Part shown: positions 6,779 through 16,000 of the stretch, in pieces
How the letters are laid out: every line of letters starts with the position of its first letter
Position numbering within the stretch: the first letter of the stretch is position 1
Assembly: GCF_017908595.1 (NCBI RefSeq)
Contig: NZ_JAGKTL010000002.1
Span: 186,001 to 250,000 of the forward strand
DNA: 64,000 nucleotides
Reading direction: 5' to 3'
Source: Rhodothermus bifroesti
Lineage (GTDB): Bacteria; Bacteroidota; Rhodothermia; Rhodothermales; Rhodothermaceae
Program-made: the position numbers and the translations under genes
Notes under the pieces: generated by a model
Told to the model about the DNA's origin: nothing
Databases searched by the model: none
Seen by the model: only the letters and a program-made list of their open reading frames with translations

Positions 6779-9700
6779 ATGCGCAGGAAGGGGATTGCTT
6801 GTTGGCTTAGGCGCAGCCTGCTTTTTTGGGGGCTCATCGGGGCTGTTGTGGCCAAGGCGCAACAGGTAGAAATGCGCCAGCTTGGCGCAACCGCTCAGGA
6901 GCAGCTTTGGGAAGTAACCGCTACGTGGCCGCTGTCATTACAGGCTGCGCTCGATTCGTCCAGTAGGCGCAGTTTGACGCCTGCTGCCGTGATCGCCGCT
7001 ACCTGGGGTAGGTGGGAGGTTTCAGAGACCGTAAAGCTTCCTACGCTGGCCTTTCCACAAGTGGAGATCGTGCAAGCCGATTATGAGGAGACGCCGCTGC
7101 CTGCCGAAGGCGCTTCTTGGACTACAGCAGCCGAACTCAACTTGCCCCCTGTTGAAGTGATTGGCTTGGGGATGGAGCGACGCCAGGCGGCAGCTACATT
7201 ACATGTGCGTCTGTTGACCTACGACGAAGCACGCCAAGTGCTACGGCGCTACCGCCGACTGGTTGTGCGCCTTCGCCATACGGCCGCCTACGTGCTGCAG
7301 GAACAACAGCGGGGGTTGGCCAGCAATCCGCATCTTTCGGTTACCCGAAGTGTGCTGGCTGATGGGCTGATTTTCAAGATCCCTGTGCGTGAAGAAGGCC
7401 TCTACCGCATTGACCGTGCGGTGCTGAGCGAGCTGCTCGCCCGCGTAGGCCGCTCGCTGAGCGAGATTGATCCACGTCAGCTGCAGCTTTACGGCAATGG
7501 CGGCGCGCCGCTGCCAGCGCTCAATAGCGCCCCCAGACCAGCCGACCTTATCGAAAACCCTGTCTGGCGCGTGGGGCTTGACGATGGATCGTTCGATGCT
7601 GGCGATGCCTTGATCTTCTATGCAGCTGGTCCCCAAGGCTGGACCTACAACGCGCAGCGTGGAGAGTGGGAACATTATACCCATCCGTTCTCCAACGAGA
7701 ACTACTACTTTCTCAAAATTGGCGATCGTGAAGGACGTCGGCTGGAGATGCAGCCGTTTCCAGAAGATGCTGCAGCGCAACCTGTAACGCAGCTGGTGGG
7801 ACGCTTGGTGGTCGATCCCGAGGATTTTCTTTGGAGCAAAGAAGGCCTTGCCGAAGGCAAGGGCAGCGGCTTAACCTGGGTCAGCGTGCCCATTAGTCCT
7901 GCTGGCCGTTTACGCGTGCTGCAAAACGCTACGCCCCCGGGCTTGAGCGCAGGCACGGTCACTTACCGGGCACGCGTAGCTATCCAGTCCAATCCAGCGG
8001 CCTCGGTGCAGTTTGTTTCACGCGGGCAAGTGCTGGCTACAGTTTCGGCCGGTGTGACCTTCCCTGATCCTGAAAGTCCGGTAGCCCGTGCAACAGAGGC
8101 CACTTTTTCGCAAGCACTGGCTACGGCTTCGCCCCTAGAGCTCGAAATGACGCTAACCAACCCCGGGGGCGACCCCCGCGCTGCCTTGGAGTGGCTGCGC
8201 GTCTTTTACCCAATGCGGCTTGCAGCTTCGAAGGGCTACCTGCGGTTTTTTACGCCACCAGGCCAGGCTGGCATTTTTGCGTTTGTGCTGGAAGGCTTTT
8301 CTGCAATGCCCCAGGTGTGGGATGTAACCGAGCCTGGTAACCTTATGCGGCTAGAAGTGCGCCCGACTGCAGGCGGCTATGAAGTGCGCGTAGCTGCAAC
8401 AGATCCTCGACAGCCCCGTGAGCTGGTAGCGTTCACGCTGGAAGCTGTGCGTACGCTTGATGTTGCTGGTGCGCGTCGGGTAGCTAACCAGAATCTGCAC
8501 GGCCTTGAGCAGTATCCTGATCTGGCCATCATTACCGCCGATACATTTCGGGTCTATGCCGAAGAACTGGCTGAGCACCGGCGCCGTGAAGGCTTGCGCG
8601 TGGTTGTAGCAACGGTTGAGCAGATCTACAATGAGTTTTCCGGTGGCGTACCCGATATGCGGGCCGTGCGGGATTACTTAAAGTTTCTCTACGATCGCGC
8701 TCCCACAGAACAGCAGTTGTTGCGCTATGCGCTGTTTTTCGGCGACGGTCACTTCAACTATCGTGGGCTTTGGCGGCAGCCTACGCTCCGCAATTGGGTC
8801 CCTTCCTACCAGACGGTCGATTCGTACCACCCGATTAATTCGTATACCAGCGACGATTACTTTGGGCTTTTAGATGACGATGAAGGACTGTGGCTCGATT
8901 TTGGGGCCGGCGCTTATAGCGCCGAACGCCTGGACCTGGGCATTGGACGGCTTCCAGTACAAACGCCCGAGGAGGCCCGACAGGTGCTCGACAAGATTTT
9001 TCGCTATGAAAGCTCCGAAACGTTTGGCGCTTGGCGGTTGCGCTATACCGTAGTGGCCGACGATGGACCTACCGGCGTGGCTGCGCAGCAAAACGACCTC
9101 GACCTGCACGTGCAAAATATCGACGTTGTAGCTGAAGAACTCAAGCAACGCTTCCCAGGGGTAGATGTCCAAAAAATTTATGCCCTTTCTTATCCACGGG
9201 TGTTTATGGGCATCTGGCGCATCCCAGAAGCACGGCAAGCGATCCTAAGAGCGCTTGAGGAAGGAACACTGGTCATCAACTACAGCGGTCACGGTAGCAG
9301 CGATGTGCTGGCCCAGGAAGAAATCTTTACCAAAGACGACGCTGCAGCCCTCACCAACCGGGACCGATTGGCCATTTTTATTACGGCTACCTGCAGTTGG
9401 GGACGCTGGGATATGACCGAAACGCAGAGTGGGGGTGAGGTCCTGTTACTTAATCCCAACGGAGGAGCAATAGCCGTGTTCTCCACTGTGCGGCTTGTTT
9501 ATACTTCTCCCGACAGCAGTGTGCTCAACGTGGGACTAAACCGCATGCTCAATCAGTATTTGTTCACGCCAGAAGCCGACGGACAAATGCCGCGCTTGGG
9601 AGATGCATTGCGCCGCACAAAAAATACGCGAGCAGGGCTGCAAAACAACAACCGGCGATTTAATCTGCTAGGTGATCCTACGCTGCGCGTGGGCTTTCCT

Positions 9701-10810
9701 GCCCGACGCGTCGTTATCGAAGCAATCAACGGACAACCGCCTAGCAACGAGCAGCCTGTACCGGTGCGCGCCCTTGAGCGCGTGACGATCTCGGGCTACG
9801 TGCAAAATGCTACCGGCGCCATCGACGCCACGTTTGCCGGCCTAGCTACGCTGACCGTTTTCGATGCCGAACGTCAAAAACCACTGCCCTACTGGCGCTA
9901 CATGCCTGCGCCCTATTACCTGGTACGGGAAGACCTTATTTGGCGCGGCCAGGTCGACGTGCGCAATGGACGCTTTGAAGCCACGTTTGTTGTGCCTAAA
10001 GACATCCTCTACAGCAATCAACGCGGCCGTCTTTCGGTCTACGCGCAAAGCTCTGCAATGCATGCCGCTGGCTTTACCGAAGGGTTTGTGGTAGGCGGTA
10101 CCGCTGCCAACATCCCAGACGACCAAGAAGGCCCAGAAATTACACTCTACCTCAACGACACTACGTTTGTCTCAGGAGGGCTGGTACCGCCCAACCCTAA
10201 ACTGTTGGTGTTTCTTTACGACGCTTCGGGCATCAATACAGTAGGAGCTGGTCTAGGACACGAGTTGCTCTTAATCATCGATGGCAATGAGGCACGCGCC
10301 CAGAACCTAAGCCAGGCTTTCCGCAGCGAGCCAAACTCCTACCAGCGCGGCCGTGTAGAGTGGACGCTGGGCGATCTGGCCCCAGGACCCCATACGCTTA
10401 CGGTGCGCGCTTGGGACGTACTGAACAACGTCAGTACAGCCTCGTTGGATTTTATCGTTAGCGACGATCGCCGCCTGGAGCTACGTAATATTTTTAACTA
10501 TCCGAACCCCACAACGGGACCTACGCGTTTCGTCTTTGAACATAATCAACCCGCTGGTACGCCCGCACGCGTGCAGTTGCGGATCTACACGCTGGCCGGA
10601 AGACCTGTACGCACCCTGGACGGCAATGAAACCCTTCCGACCGGAAAGTTGCCTGCTAACCTGGTCATGATTCCTTGGGATGGTAGAGATGAAGACCACG
10701 ATCGGCTGGCTACAGGAATCTACTTGTATCGCCTTCGTGTGGAGATAGAACGACCCGATGGCTCGCGCCAAGTAGCCGAGCATATCGATCGTGTAGCCAT
10801 CATTCGGTAA
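6779..10810 (+). CDS. porU: T9SS C-terminal signal peptidase PorU (C25 gingipain-like)
   Basis: A 1343-residue surface protease that, in the T9SS of Bacteroidota, removes the C-terminal sorting domain of cargo and attaches it to the cell surface. An N-terminal signal peptide ends near VVAKA-QQ. The C25 domain is in the middle: the catalytic histidine is in INYSGHGSS (His838) and the cysteine in TATCSWGRWD (Cys872). A FlgD/sorting-like C-terminal domain starts around FNYPNPTTGPTRF and includes WDGRDEDHDRLATGIYLYRL. The open frame extends 81 codons further upstream almost to folD, but that part lacks protein-like character, and the ATG at 6779 directly precedes the signal peptide. porV follows after 65 bases, a pairing typical of T9SS loci. 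Confidence 0.9.
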   Translation: MRRKGIACWLRRSLLFWGLIGAVVAKAQQVEMRQLGATAQEQLWEVTATWPLSLQAALDSSSRRSLTPAAVIAATWGRWEVSETVKLPTLAFPQVEIVQADYEETPLPAEGASWTTAAELNLPPVEVIGLGMERRQAAATLHVRLLTYDEARQVLRRYRRLVVRLRHTAAYVLQEQQRGLASNPHLSVTRSVLADGLIFKIPVREEGLYRIDRAVLSELLARVGRSLSEIDPRQLQLYGNGGAPLPALNSAPRPADLIENPVWRVGLDDGSFDAGDALIFYAAGPQGWTYNAQRGEWEHYTHPFSNENYYFLKIGDREGRRLEMQPFPEDAAAQPVTQLVGRLVVDPEDFLWSKEGLAEGKGSGLTWVSVPISPAGRLRVLQNATPPGLSAGTVTYRARVAIQSNPAASVQFVSRGQVLATVSAGVTFPDPESPVARATEATFSQALATASPLELEMTLTNPGGDPRAALEWLRVFYPMRLAASKGYLRFFTPPGQAGIFAFVLEGFSAMPQVWDVTEPGNLMRLEVRPTAGGYEVRVAATDPRQPRELVAFTLEAVRTLDVAGARRVANQNLHGLEQYPDLAIITADTFRVYAEELAEHRRREGLRVVVATVEQIYNEFSGGVPDMRAVRDYLKFLYDRAPTEQQLLRYALFFGDGHFNYRGLWRQPTLRNWVPSYQTVDSYHPINSYTSDDYFGLLDDDEGLWLDFGAGAYSAERLDLGIGRLPVQTPEEARQVLDKIFRYESSETFGAWRLRYTVVADDGPTGVAAQQNDLDLHVQNIDVVAEELKQRFPGVDVQKIYALSYPRVFMGIWRIPEARQAILRALEEGTLVINYSGHGSSDVLAQEEIFTKDDAAALTNRDRLAIFITATCSWGRWDMTETQSGGEVLLLNPNGGAIAVFSTVRLVYTSPDSSVLNVGLNRMLNQYLFTPEADGQMPRLGDALRRTKNTRAGLQNNNRRFNLLGDPTLRVGFPARRVVIEAINGQPPSNEQPVPVRALERVTISGYVQNATGAIDATFAGLATLTVFDAERQKPLPYWRYMPAPYYLVREDLIWRGQVDVRNGRFEATFVVPKDILYSNQRGRLSVYAQSSAMHAAGFTEGFVVGGTAANIPDDQEGPEITLYLNDTTFVSGGLVPPNPKLLVFLYDASGINTVGAGLGHELLLIIDGNEARAQNLSQAFRSEPNSYQRGRVEWTLGDLAPGPHTLTVRAWDVLNNVSTASLDFIVSDDRRLELRNIFNYPNPTTGPTRFVFEHNQPAGTPARVQLRIYTLAGRPVRTLDGNETLPTGKLPANLVMIPWDGRDEDHDRLATGIYLYRLRVEIERPDGSRQVAEHIDRVAIIR

Positions 10811-10818
10811 ACGTGGTC

Positions 10819-10847
10819 TTGTTTTTGTGTAATAAACTGGATAATAA
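10819..10847 (+). promoter_or_regulatory. Possible secondary promoter for porV
   Basis: TTGTTT at 10819-10824, a 17-base spacer and TAATAA at 10842-10847 lie in the 65-base porU-porV gap. The spacing is that of the other promoters here, but the -7 part does not match TAnnTTTG, so it is a weaker call. Confidence 0.35.
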
Positions 10848-10875
10848 CAGATTGACGCTTAAACGCAAAAAAGCC

Positions 10876-12045
10876 ATGCGTATGATGTCGAAGATGGTGC
10901 ACGTTTTGCACACCACGCGCGGTCTACTTTTGACCCTGGCCGGATGCTGCTTGGCAGTGGCGGCACAGGCCCAAGTGGGAGGCGCTGCAGTGCTTTTTTT
11001 GCAGATTGAGCCCGATAGCCGTGCTGCTGGCATGGGAAATGCCGGCGTTGCTGTAGCCGATAATGCCTATGCGCTCTTTTGGAATCCGGCCGGGCTAGCC
11101 TTCCAGCCACAAGCCGTAGAGGTGTCGATTACGCACTCCAACTGGCTCCCTGAATTCAATGCCGGTCTCTACTATGAATACTTGGTCGGCCGTTTTTCTT
11201 TAGGACGTTGGGGGAATATGGGGGCGCACGTAACACTGCTTAACATGGGGGAGCACGAGTGGCGTGACGAAAACAACAACCCCCTAGGCACTTTCCGTTC
11301 CTATGATGTGGCGGCCGGACTCTCTTATGGTTACCAGATTCATGATCGGCTGGCCCTAGGCGTGGGCTTACGCTACATCTACTCTAACCTGGCCTCGGGT
11401 ATCGAAGTCGAAGGTCGTGAGACCAAAGCCGGCAAATCTTTTGGCCTGGACATAGGGCTTTTGTACCGCACACGTCCTTTTAGCTTAGGCGGGCAAGCTA
11501 GTGGGCAGTTTTCAGCTGGCTTTAATTTGAATAACATGGGCCCCCAGATCCAGTACTCTGATGGAGCACAGAAAGACCCTATCCCCACAAACATCCGCTT
11601 TGGCTATGCCTTTACGTTTGACCTCGATCCCTACAACCGAATCACGTTTGCCAACGATTTTACTAAGCTGCTAATCCGGGTGCGCAGCGATTCAACAGGT
11701 TCTCGAGCCGACCCTTTCTACAAAGCGATCTTTACCGCTTGGCGTCCTATTCAGGTACGCGAAAATCCTTACAATGAGCAAGAAGCACGCTACCGCACGC
11801 TAAGCGTTTGGGAGCAACTGATGATCGGCTTAGGCGTCGAGTACTGGTACAACCAGCTCTTTGCGTTGCGTACAGGCTTTTTCTACGAAAACCCTTATAA
11901 CGGAAATCGGCAGTTTATGACGTTTGGGGCCGGTCTGCGCTATAACATCGTTGGGGTCGACTTTTCCTACGTGTATGCCCTTAAAGAAAACCACCCCCTG
12001 GCCAACACCATGCGTTTTTCGTTGCTCTTGAACTTCAAGAAGTAG
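10876..12045 (+). CDS. porV: T9SS outer-membrane protein PorV
   Basis: A 389-residue outer-membrane beta-barrel of the PorV/FadL-like family. In T9SS it shuttles cargo and works with PorU in the attachment complex. A signal peptide ends at VAAQA-QVGG. The diagnostic early segment reads SRAAGMGNAGVAVADNAYALFWNPAG, of which AGMGNAGVA and FWNPAGLAF are the family signature. The rest is alternating aromatic/polar beta-strand sequence ending in MRFSLLLNFKK, a typical barrel end. A GTG start 63 bases upstream is possible, but the ATG at 10876 gives a normal signal peptide. A strong terminator follows. Confidence 0.9.
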   Translation: MRMMSKMVHVLHTTRGLLLTLAGCCLAVAAQAQVGGAAVLFLQIEPDSRAAGMGNAGVAVADNAYALFWNPAGLAFQPQAVEVSITHSNWLPEFNAGLYYEYLVGRFSLGRWGNMGAHVTLLNMGEHEWRDENNNPLGTFRSYDVAAGLSYGYQIHDRLALGVGLRYIYSNLASGIEVEGRETKAGKSFGLDIGLLYRTRPFSLGGQASGQFSAGFNLNNMGPQIQYSDGAQKDPIPTNIRFGYAFTFDLDPYNRITFANDFTKLLIRVRSDSTGSRADPFYKAIFTAWRPIQVRENPYNEQEARYRTLSVWEQLMIGLGVEYWYNQLFALRTGFFYENPYNGNRQFMTFGAGLRYNIVGVDFSYVYALKENHPLANTMRFSLLLNFKK

Positions 12046-12072
12046 CCCTGGAAACCAAAACGTAAAAAGCGG

Positions 12073-12106
12073 GCGCTTGCCTTTGTGGCAAGCGCTTTGT
12101 TTTTTT
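12073..12106 (+). terminator. Terminator after porV
   Basis: A perfect 9-bp stem GCGCTTGCC/GGCAAGCGC with a TTTGT loop is followed by a T-rich tail. It closes the porU-porV unit and precedes the next gene by 40 bases. Confidence 0.9.
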
Positions 12107-12145
12107 AGCGCATGCATGCAAAGCCTTTCGCAGGAGGGTAGCGCT

Positions 12146-13378
12146 ATGGCTCGTCTGCTCAGTTATGCACTCGCCCTAGAACAAAACATATCGGCAAACT
12201 GGATTATCAGCCGACGTGCCGACTTGCTCTGGTTTATCGGAGGCGCCTTGGCTGGCTATGCCTTGTTTTTTATGCATGCTGGTTTGGGCTGGGATATGGT
12301 GACCATTTGGTTTTTGTGGGTGGTCTTGCTGGATAGCCCGCATTTTTTTGGTACGATTAGCCGGACGTACCTCGATAAGCAGGAATTCCAACAACGCAAA
12401 AAGTTGCTTACCTGGAGCCTGCTCTGGTTTGCTGCAGGACCGTTTACTATCCTGCTTTCGTGGGGATTGTTTGAGTTAGGCATAGCAAACTACCTCCTTC
12501 CCTGGAAGGCTTTTCTGGTGTTTTTTGGACTATGGGCTTATTGGCATGTTGTCCGGCAGCACTATGGCTTTATGCGTCTTTATCAGCGCAAAAATGGAGA
12601 GTTTAACCCAATCGATTACCGAATCGACAGCGCTTTGCTTTACGGCGGCTTACTGCTCCCCTTTGTGGCGTTTGTGGTACGTCACCCCGAAGCCCGGCGC
12701 GGATTGGGGTTGCCTGAAACATTGCCCGACTATCCACCTCTGCCACATGGAAGTCGGTGGGCCGCACTGACAGACGTGCATTACCTAAGGGCTGTCGCTT
12801 GGGAACACTGGGTGGTGGCATTGACGGCAGCTGCTGTGGGCACCCTGGCCGTGATCTTTCTAACCCGCCAGCTGGTTAAGCTTCGCCGAGGTGAGAAAAT
12901 CAATTTGCCTAAGGTGTTGTTTATGCTGGCCGTAGTGCCGTTGCATGTGTACGTGTGCTATTCGCCTGCGGTATTAACTGCGCCCCTGTTGGCTTTTGGC
13001 GCTTTTGTGACCATTTTCCACGATATCCAGTACCACGCCATCGTTTGGTTTCATCATCGCAATCGCTATCACCGACCTGGTGTGGATCAAAGACAATTTG
13101 GGTTAGCACCCAAAATCTCGCGCAACTTGCTTACGTACTTTGGGTGTGCCATCTTCTTTGCGGCCGTTTTCCGCATTTTAGGTTGCACGTTTGATGTGCA
13201 TCCGGGCTGCGTGCCGTTTGTGATCACCAGCGAAGTGCCGCTTTTTGGTGGATTGCATACGGATGCCTTGTTGAAGGCTTTTCTGATTGGCTTTCCGCTG
13301 CACCACTACTTTGTGGATCAGTACATCTGGAAACCAAGCAAAAGCAAGGAGCTGCAGCGCGACCTAAAGCTCACCTAA
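12146..13378 (+). CDS. Histidine-rich multi-pass membrane protein, unknown function
   Basis: A 410-residue integral membrane protein with about eight hydrophobic segments. I do not recognise a named family. Conserved-looking histidine clusters sit at the membrane edges: DSPHFFGT near residue 65, HVVRQHYGF near 135, FHDIQYHAIVWFHHRNRYH around 295-315, and LHHYFVDQYIW near the C-terminus. Such spaced histidines can bind metal, as in membrane desaturases and hydroxylases, but no canonical desaturase triad is evident. The ATG at 12146 has CAGGAGGG upstream and was chosen over an earlier in-frame start inside the porV terminator. The gene is flanked by terminators on both sides, so it is probably transcribed alone. 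Confidence 0.75.
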   Translation: MARLLSYALALEQNISANWIISRRADLLWFIGGALAGYALFFMHAGLGWDMVTIWFLWVVLLDSPHFFGTISRTYLDKQEFQQRKKLLTWSLLWFAAGPFTILLSWGLFELGIANYLLPWKAFLVFFGLWAYWHVVRQHYGFMRLYQRKNGEFNPIDYRIDSALLYGGLLLPFVAFVVRHPEARRGLGLPETLPDYPPLPHGSRWAALTDVHYLRAVAWEHWVVALTAAAVGTLAVIFLTRQLVKLRRGEKINLPKVLFMLAVVPLHVYVCYSPAVLTAPLLAFGAFVTIFHDIQYHAIVWFHHRNRYHRPGVDQRQFGLAPKISRNLLTYFGCAIFFAAVFRILGCTFDVHPGCVPFVITSEVPLFGGLHTDALLKAFLIGFPLHHYFVDQYIWKPSKSKELQRDLKLT

Positions 13379-13400
13379 ACCCTTATGAGGGTAAGCTCGG

Positions 13401-13431
13401 GGGCAGGCCTGCAAGCCTGCCCTTTTGTTTT
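13401..13431 (+). terminator. Terminator after the His-rich membrane protein gene
   Basis: An 8-bp stem GGGCAGGC/GCCTGCCC with a 6-base loop is followed by TTTTGTTTT. Confidence 0.88.
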
Positions 13432-13502
13432 GGTAAGCCCTTGCATTATGCCCTGCCATTTCGGTTCTTTGGGCAACGTTGACAGCCAACACGACGCACA
13501 AT

Positions 13503-14807
13503 ATGCCTTGGTATCGAAAGCTTCACTGGCAGATCATCATTGGCTTAGTCCTGGGACTGCTTTTGGGCCTTTGGGCAGCAGCCCAAGGATGGGGCAGTTG
13601 GGTAGATCGTTGGATTGCTCCGCTGGGTACGGTTTTTATCAATTTGCTCAAGCTCATCGCGGTGCCGTTGGTGCTGGCATCGCTCATTGTAGGAGTAACG
13701 TCGCTATCAGACTTGCGGCGCCTTTCGCGTATTGGTACCAAGACGATCGCGTTGTATATCGCAACGACAGTCGTGGCCATTACGCTTGGCCTGGTGCTGG
13801 TGAATCTGCTGCAGCCAGGACACACCGTGCCCGCAGACATGCGCGAGCGTCTGCAGTCGGCCTACGCTGCTGATGTTGAAGCGCGTGCTGAACTAGCCCA
13901 GCAGACACGTGAGCGCGGCCCGCTGCAGCTTTTGGTGGATATCGTACCGGAAAACGTTTTTAGCGCTGCAGCAGATAACCGCAATATGCTGCAAGTCGTC
14001 TTCATAGCACTGCTGTCTGGAATAGGATTACTCCTCATTCCTCAAGAAAAAGCGCGACCAGTGATCGCCTTTTTTGATGGCGTCAATGCCCTGGTCATTC
14101 GCTTAGTCGAACTGATCATGCGTACGGCACCCGTAGGCGTATTTGCCCTTATGGCAGGTACGATTACCTCTATTGCGCACGACAATCTAGAACAGGTGCT
14201 AGAGTTGCTGACTGCCCTGGGGTACTACAGCCTGACCGTGCTTTTGGGCCTGGTGCTGCATACGCTGGGTACCTATCCTCTCTTGGTTAAGTTTGGAGCG
14301 GGCATGCCCCTTAGGGTCTTTTTTGGCGGTATTGCACCGGCTCAGCTTGTGGCTTTTTCCACCTCTTCAAGCGGAGCGACGCTGCCAGTAACTATGGAGT
14401 GTGCCGAAAAAAACTTGAAGATTCCCGAAGAGGTGTCTTCGTTTGTTTTGCCCCTGGGGGCTACGATTAACATGGACGGCACGGCCCTTTACCAGGCTGT
14501 GGCATCGGTGTTTATCGCTCAAACGTTAGGCTTAGGATTGGATCTAGGAGCACAGCTAACCATCTTGCTGATGGCCGTGCTCGCCTCTATTGGCACAGCC
14601 GCTGTGCCCAGTGCTGGGATTGTCATGCTGGTCATTATTTTAGAGTCGGTAGGCGTGCCTAGTGCCGGCATTGCCCTGATTTTGGGGGTAGACCGCATCT
14701 TAGACATGTGCCGCACGGTCACCAATGTCACCGGCGACTTGACCGTTGCCTCTGTGGTGGCCGCAACAGAACACAAGCCTGCTGCTTTACCGAGCCAAAC
14801 ACCCTAG
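13503..14807 (+). CDS. Dicarboxylate/amino acid:cation symporter (DAACS, GltP/DctA type)
   Basis: A 434-residue inner-membrane carrier of the SLC1/DAACS family, taking up glutamate, aspartate or C4-dicarboxylates with Na+ or H+. Signature elements: the re-entrant loop STSSSGATLPVT near residue 295, the NMDGT motif in GATINMDGTALYQ, and ASIGTAAVPSAG in the second re-entrant loop. A central polar insertion (residues ~115-150) after the fourth membrane segment is longer than in E. coli GltP. A TTG 24 bases upstream is an alternative start. A possible promoter (TTG at 13441, 20 bases, GTTCTTTG) lies upstream. Substrate cannot be told from sequence alone. Confidence 0.88.
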   Translation: MPWYRKLHWQIIIGLVLGLLLGLWAAAQGWGSWVDRWIAPLGTVFINLLKLIAVPLVLASLIVGVTSLSDLRRLSRIGTKTIALYIATTVVAITLGLVLVNLLQPGHTVPADMRERLQSAYAADVEARAELAQQTRERGPLQLLVDIVPENVFSAAADNRNMLQVVFIALLSGIGLLLIPQEKARPVIAFFDGVNALVIRLVELIMRTAPVGVFALMAGTITSIAHDNLEQVLELLTALGYYSLTVLLGLVLHTLGTYPLLVKFGAGMPLRVFFGGIAPAQLVAFSTSSSGATLPVTMECAEKNLKIPEEVSSFVLPLGATINMDGTALYQAVASVFIAQTLGLGLDLGAQLTILLMAVLASIGTAAVPSAGIVMLVIILESVGVPSAGIALILGVDRILDMCRTVTNVTGDLTVASVVAATEHKPAALPSQTP

Positions 14808-14820
14808 ATCAGTTAAGCAT

Positions 14821-15018
14821 TCAGTTTCGCGTGGTGTATTGCCGAAACCGAACCCAGATGCGGCAGGCCATGTCCCCATCCCCAAAAGGCTGGTTAAAGT
14901 GGCGGTAGGCAATCCAGCCCATTCGGTCTGAAACCACCTGAAGACGTTGGGATAACTCTTCTAACTGCGCAGAAAGCTGCCGAAAAGCCTGCGCCAGACG
15001 TTTATTGGGGTGTTCCAT
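14821..15018 (-). CDS. Small coiled-coil protein (65 aa), unknown
   Basis: A 65-residue polar protein. Its first half is a probable helix/coiled coil (RQLSAQLEELSQRLQVVSDR) and its second half is basic and aromatic. The start is well supported by AAGGAGAAG eight bases upstream of the ATG at 15018. It converges on the symporter gene with a 13-base gap. No family is recognised. The 116 bases upstream, up to the DUF1080 gene, hold no clear promoter that I can identify. Confidence 0.55.
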   Translation of the reverse strand: MEHPNKRLAQAFRQLSAQLEELSQRLQVVSDRMGWIAYRHFNQPFGDGDMACRIWVRFRQYTTRN

Positions 15019-15134
15019 GAGGCGCTTCTCCTTGCTACGCTCAACTTCAAGCCGAATTCAAAATGCAAGCGCCCCGGTCCAAAAATATGCGTCTTTGGCG
15101 CAAGCTTACACAGCTTATCGGCGCATGTTACCGG

Positions 15135-15773
15135 TTACGGATGAGATAGCGGCCGCACGCTGATTTCTTTGAAATACACCACATCTTCGGGACCGTGATT
15201 TTGCAGGCCGATATAGCCTTCCAAGGGGCGCGGGCCGCGGTCGGGTTCATACCAAATTTTCTTGGGGGGAACGGGATCGCCTTCGGTATAGTCGGTTACC
15301 AATACGCCATTTACATGCACAACGGTGCGGGGGCCGTCGAGCGTGATCTCCATCACATTCCACTCACCTGGCTTGCTTGGGCGCGCCTTAGCCTGGGTGA
15401 GTGAGTAAAGCACGCCCGTGCAATGATAGTCGTCACCGTGGTCGTCGATTTGCACCTCATAGCCGCGATTTACGGGCATCCAGGGTTCCGTAGGAGGCTC
15501 AGGAATGCGAATAAACACGCCGGAGTTTTTGCCTTCTGGGTTTTTGTAAACGACCCGGATGACCACGTTGCCAAATTTCCGGCCTGTATACCACAGCAGG
15601 CCCATGCCCCCTTCGGTTTTGAGCAGACCGTTCTCTACAACAAAGCGTCCTTCGCCTACGTGCTGCCATCCGTTCAGATCCTTGCCGTTAAACAAGGGCG
15701 TCCAAAGCGTGTCTTGTGCTGCAGCAGCTGTGGTGACCAAAATCAAAAGGCTGCTCAAGATTAGCAGGCGCAT
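15135..15773 (-). CDS. Secreted DUF1080 (3-keto-disaccharide hydrolase-type) protein
   Basis: A 212-residue exported protein with a signal peptide ending at TTAAAA-QD. The single domain is the concanavalin-like DUF1080 fold (PF06439). It shows the usual opening FNGKDLNGWQ, then LWYTGRKFGNVVIRVVYK, SGVFIRIPE and the ending GYIGLQNHG. Members act on carbohydrates or are parts of larger sugar-active proteins; the substrate here is unknown. It lies 31 bases downstream of the terminator behind tRNA-Arg, on the same strand. Confidence 0.85.
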   Translation of the reverse strand: MRLLILSSLLILVTTAAAAQDTLWTPLFNGKDLNGWQHVGEGRFVVENGLLKTEGGMGLLWYTGRKFGNVVIRVVYKNPEGKNSGVFIRIPEPPTEPWMPVNRGYEVQIDDHGDDYHCTGVLYSLTQAKARPSKPGEWNVMEITLDGPRTVVHVNGVLVTDYTEGDPVPPKKIWYEPDRGPRPLEGYIGLQNHGPEDVVYFKEISVRPLSHP

Positions 15774-15800
15774 GGCTCTAGCAAGATTGGGTTTACTTGA

Positions 15801-15831
15801 AAATACAAAAAGCCGATCTGTACCGATCGGC
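15801..15831 (-). terminator. Terminator after tRNA-Arg
   Basis: Minus-strand stem GCCGATC/GATCGGC with a 6-base loop, then TTTTTGTATTTT. Confidence 0.8.
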
Positions 15832-15835
15832 CTTG

Positions 15836-15908
15836 TGCGCCCGGCAGGATTCGAACCTGCGACACCCAGCTCCGGAGGCTGGTGCTCTGTCCCCTGAGCT
15901 ACGGGCGC
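15836..15908 (-). tRNA. tRNA-Arg (anticodon CCG)
   Basis: A complete cloverleaf on the minus strand: acceptor GCGCCCG/CGGGCGC, D-arm beginning TAGCTCAG, anticodon stem CCAGC/GCTGG with loop CTCCGGA giving anticodon CCG, and T-arm GGTTCGAATCC. The discriminator base is A and CCA is not encoded. It reads CGG codons, so it does not serve the CGA/CGT/CGC codons of the arg leader peptide. A terminator follows immediately. Confidence 0.96.
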
Positions 15909-16000
15909 TTTTGCTGAAGGCTAAATATAGCAGCTAGCCGTGGGGAAATCTATGCATTCGTGGTGAATGCGCATGCTAAAGCGTGCGTACGCTACGGTCT

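Noticed and set aside
13385-13873. Plus-strand 162-codon open frame overlapping the symporter
   Set aside because: It lies in another frame of the DAACS gene and across the preceding terminator; the symporter motifs are in the other frame.
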